From contig JALHDH010000020.1 in NCBI GenBank assembly GCA_022839105.1, forward strand, positions 1 to 31,233: a stretch of 31,233 bases of DNA, read 5' to 3'. The notes under the pieces were generated by a model. The model searched no databases. It saw nothing but the letters and a program-made list of their open reading frames with translations, and was not told the origin of the DNA. Of this stretch, positions 30,444 to 31,233 are shown one piece after another (the first letter of the stretch is position 1; each line of letters starts with the position of its first letter). This DNA is from a bacterium (lineage in GTDB: Bacteria; Vulcanimicrobiota; Xenobia; Xenobiales; Xenobiaceae). Both the position numbers and the translations under genes were made by a program.

Positions 30444-31233
30444 TCAGTCGCCCCAGAGGTCGAGAAGCGTGGGGTCTGGGAAGAGGGTCTCCTCCAGCCC
30501 CTTGAGGAGGGTCTTCATGCCGAGCCCGCGCAGGTAGTCCGCAGCCTCCGGTGCCACCGGCCTGGGCCGGAACCCCTCCATCGGCATGCCCTCGAAAGGC
30601 AGGGGGACATCCAGACGGACGGTGGCGATCTCCAGATCGCGAAGCAGGCGCTCCCGGTTCTCGCGCAGCGTCGGGGCGAACTTCCCGCACAACTCGGGGT
30701 GGTCCAGCAGGGCGGGCAGATCCCCGCCCTCGCTCAGGAGCTTGACCGCGGTCTTCTGGCCGATCCCCGGGACACCCTGGATGTTGTCCACCGGATCTCC
30801 CCGCAGGGCCAACCAGGAGGGGATCAGCTCCGGCGGGACGCCGAAGACCCCACAGACCTCGTCGGGGCCGACCTTCTCGACCTTGGCGTTCTTGCCGGTG
30901 CCGGAGAGCCGGAGCAGCTCGACCTCGCCCCCCACGGCCAGGACCTGGGCCAGGTCCTTGTCGTTGGAGACCAGGGTGGCTCCATGGCCAGCGGCCCGCG
31001 AGCGGGCCGCCAGGGTGGCCATCACGTCATCCGCCTCGAAACCCTCGACGCTCAGGGTGGGGATTCCCAGAAGTTCGAAGAGCTCCATGACGAGGGGGAT
31101 CTGGGCCTTCAACTCAGGCGCCGTGGGAGGCCGATGGGCCTTGTACTCCGGGTCGAGGGCCGAGCGGAAGGTGGGCTCGAGGGACTCGAAGACCGCCACG
31201 AAGTGCTCGACGTGCTGGGTCCTCCACAGCGAG
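30444..31233 (-). CDS. 5'-3' exonuclease / flap endonuclease (5' end outside window)
   Basis: Structure-specific 5' nuclease domain of the PolA-N/FEN family, acting on flaps and primers. The frame is open to the window edge; the visible part begins SLWRTQHVEHFVAVFESLEP and reads TFRSALDPEYKAHRPP, the arch-region start. Later features are VEGFEADDVMATLA and VSNDKDLAQVL (metal-binding Asp), LRGDPVDNIQGVPGIGQKTA (helix-hairpin-helix and Asp) and a C-terminal domain. The stop at 30446-30444 falls right after the nuclease domain, so this is a stand-alone nuclease rather than full-length DNA polymerase I. About 260 residues are visible and perhaps 30-50 are missing. Confidence 0.9.
   Translation of the reverse strand, partial: SLWRTQHVEHFVAVFESLEPTFRSALDPEYKAHRPPTAPELKAQIPLVMELFELLGIPTLSVEGFEADDVMATLAARSRAAGHGATLVSNDKDLAQVLAVGGEVELLRLSGTGKNAKVEKVGPDEVCGVFGVPPELIPSWLALRGDPVDNIQGVPGIGQKTAVKLLSEGGDLPALLDHPELCGKFAPTLRENRERLLRDLEIATVRLDVPLPFEGMPMEGFRPRPVAPEAADYLRGLGMKTLLKGLEETLFPDPTLLDLWGD

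Noticed and set aside
1..31233. CRISPR arrays, insertion sequences, prophage or defence genes
   Set aside because: I looked for regularly spaced repeats, transposase motifs and terminal inverted repeats and saw none.

Overview
The window is a high-GC, densely coded stretch of bacterial chromosome: about twenty protein genes, one tRNA gene, short intergenic gaps, and frequent 1-4 nt overlaps between neighbouring genes. I see no insertion sequence, integrase, phage gene or CRISPR array. GTG and TTG starts are common, most with a Shine-Dalgarno (SD) sequence. The lineage cannot be fixed from the sequence alone. SpoIIE-type phosphatase signalling, zinc-ribbon proteins of unknown function, polyprenyl-linked glycan genes and an M64 peptidase would fit a deep-branching, probably diderm environmental bacterium (for example Acidobacteriota- or Vulcanimicrobiota-like). 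That placement is inference.

Layout. 1-850: 3' end of mfd (transcription-coupled repair). 888-2027 (-): exported metallophosphoesterase. 2313-4565 (+): a Met/Gly-rich small protein, a three-repeat helical zinc-ribbon protein and a zinc-ribbon membrane protein, none assignable. 4638-8901 (+): alpha-glucan phosphorylase and an AbgT-family transporter. 8905-17581 (-): a surface-glycan block read from high to low coordinates: sugar-1-phosphate transferase, DegT/DnrJ aminotransferase, nucleotide-sugar 4,6-dehydratase, a subtilase with a membrane C-terminus, then UbiA-type prenyltransferase, DprE1-like oxidase and DprE2-like reductase. The last three correspond to the polyprenyl-phosphoryl-arabinose pathway. 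17719-20764 (+): M64 peptidase coupled to a HAMP/SpoIIE phosphatase. 20747-21844 (-): exported HEAT-like protein. 22008-22097 (+): tRNA-Ser(GCU) with a clear promoter and terminator. 22232-23985 (+): M20 dipeptidase coupled to a small two-repeat protein. 24275-26104 (+): GT-C (family 39-like) glycosyltransferase. 26203-28618: kinase and nucleotidyltransferase (-) divergent from a HAD phosphatase (+). 28764-30356 (-): SGNH hydrolase with TPRs. 30444-31233 (-): 5'-3' exonuclease, cut by the window edge.

How the genes may work together (inference). The 8905-17581 block has the parts to start a lipid-linked glycan (sugar transferase), make an amino/deoxy sugar nucleotide (dehydratase plus aminotransferase) and make a lipid-linked pentofuranose donor (UbiA, DprE1, DprE2). 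The GT-C enzyme at 24275 could use such a lipid donor, and the kinase/nucleotidyltransferase/phosphatase set at 26203-28618 could supply another activated building block. The strongest leads for new biology are the lipid-pentose cassette with its embedded membrane subtilase, the uncharacterised repeat proteins, and the face-to-face leaderless promoter pair at 28005-28027.
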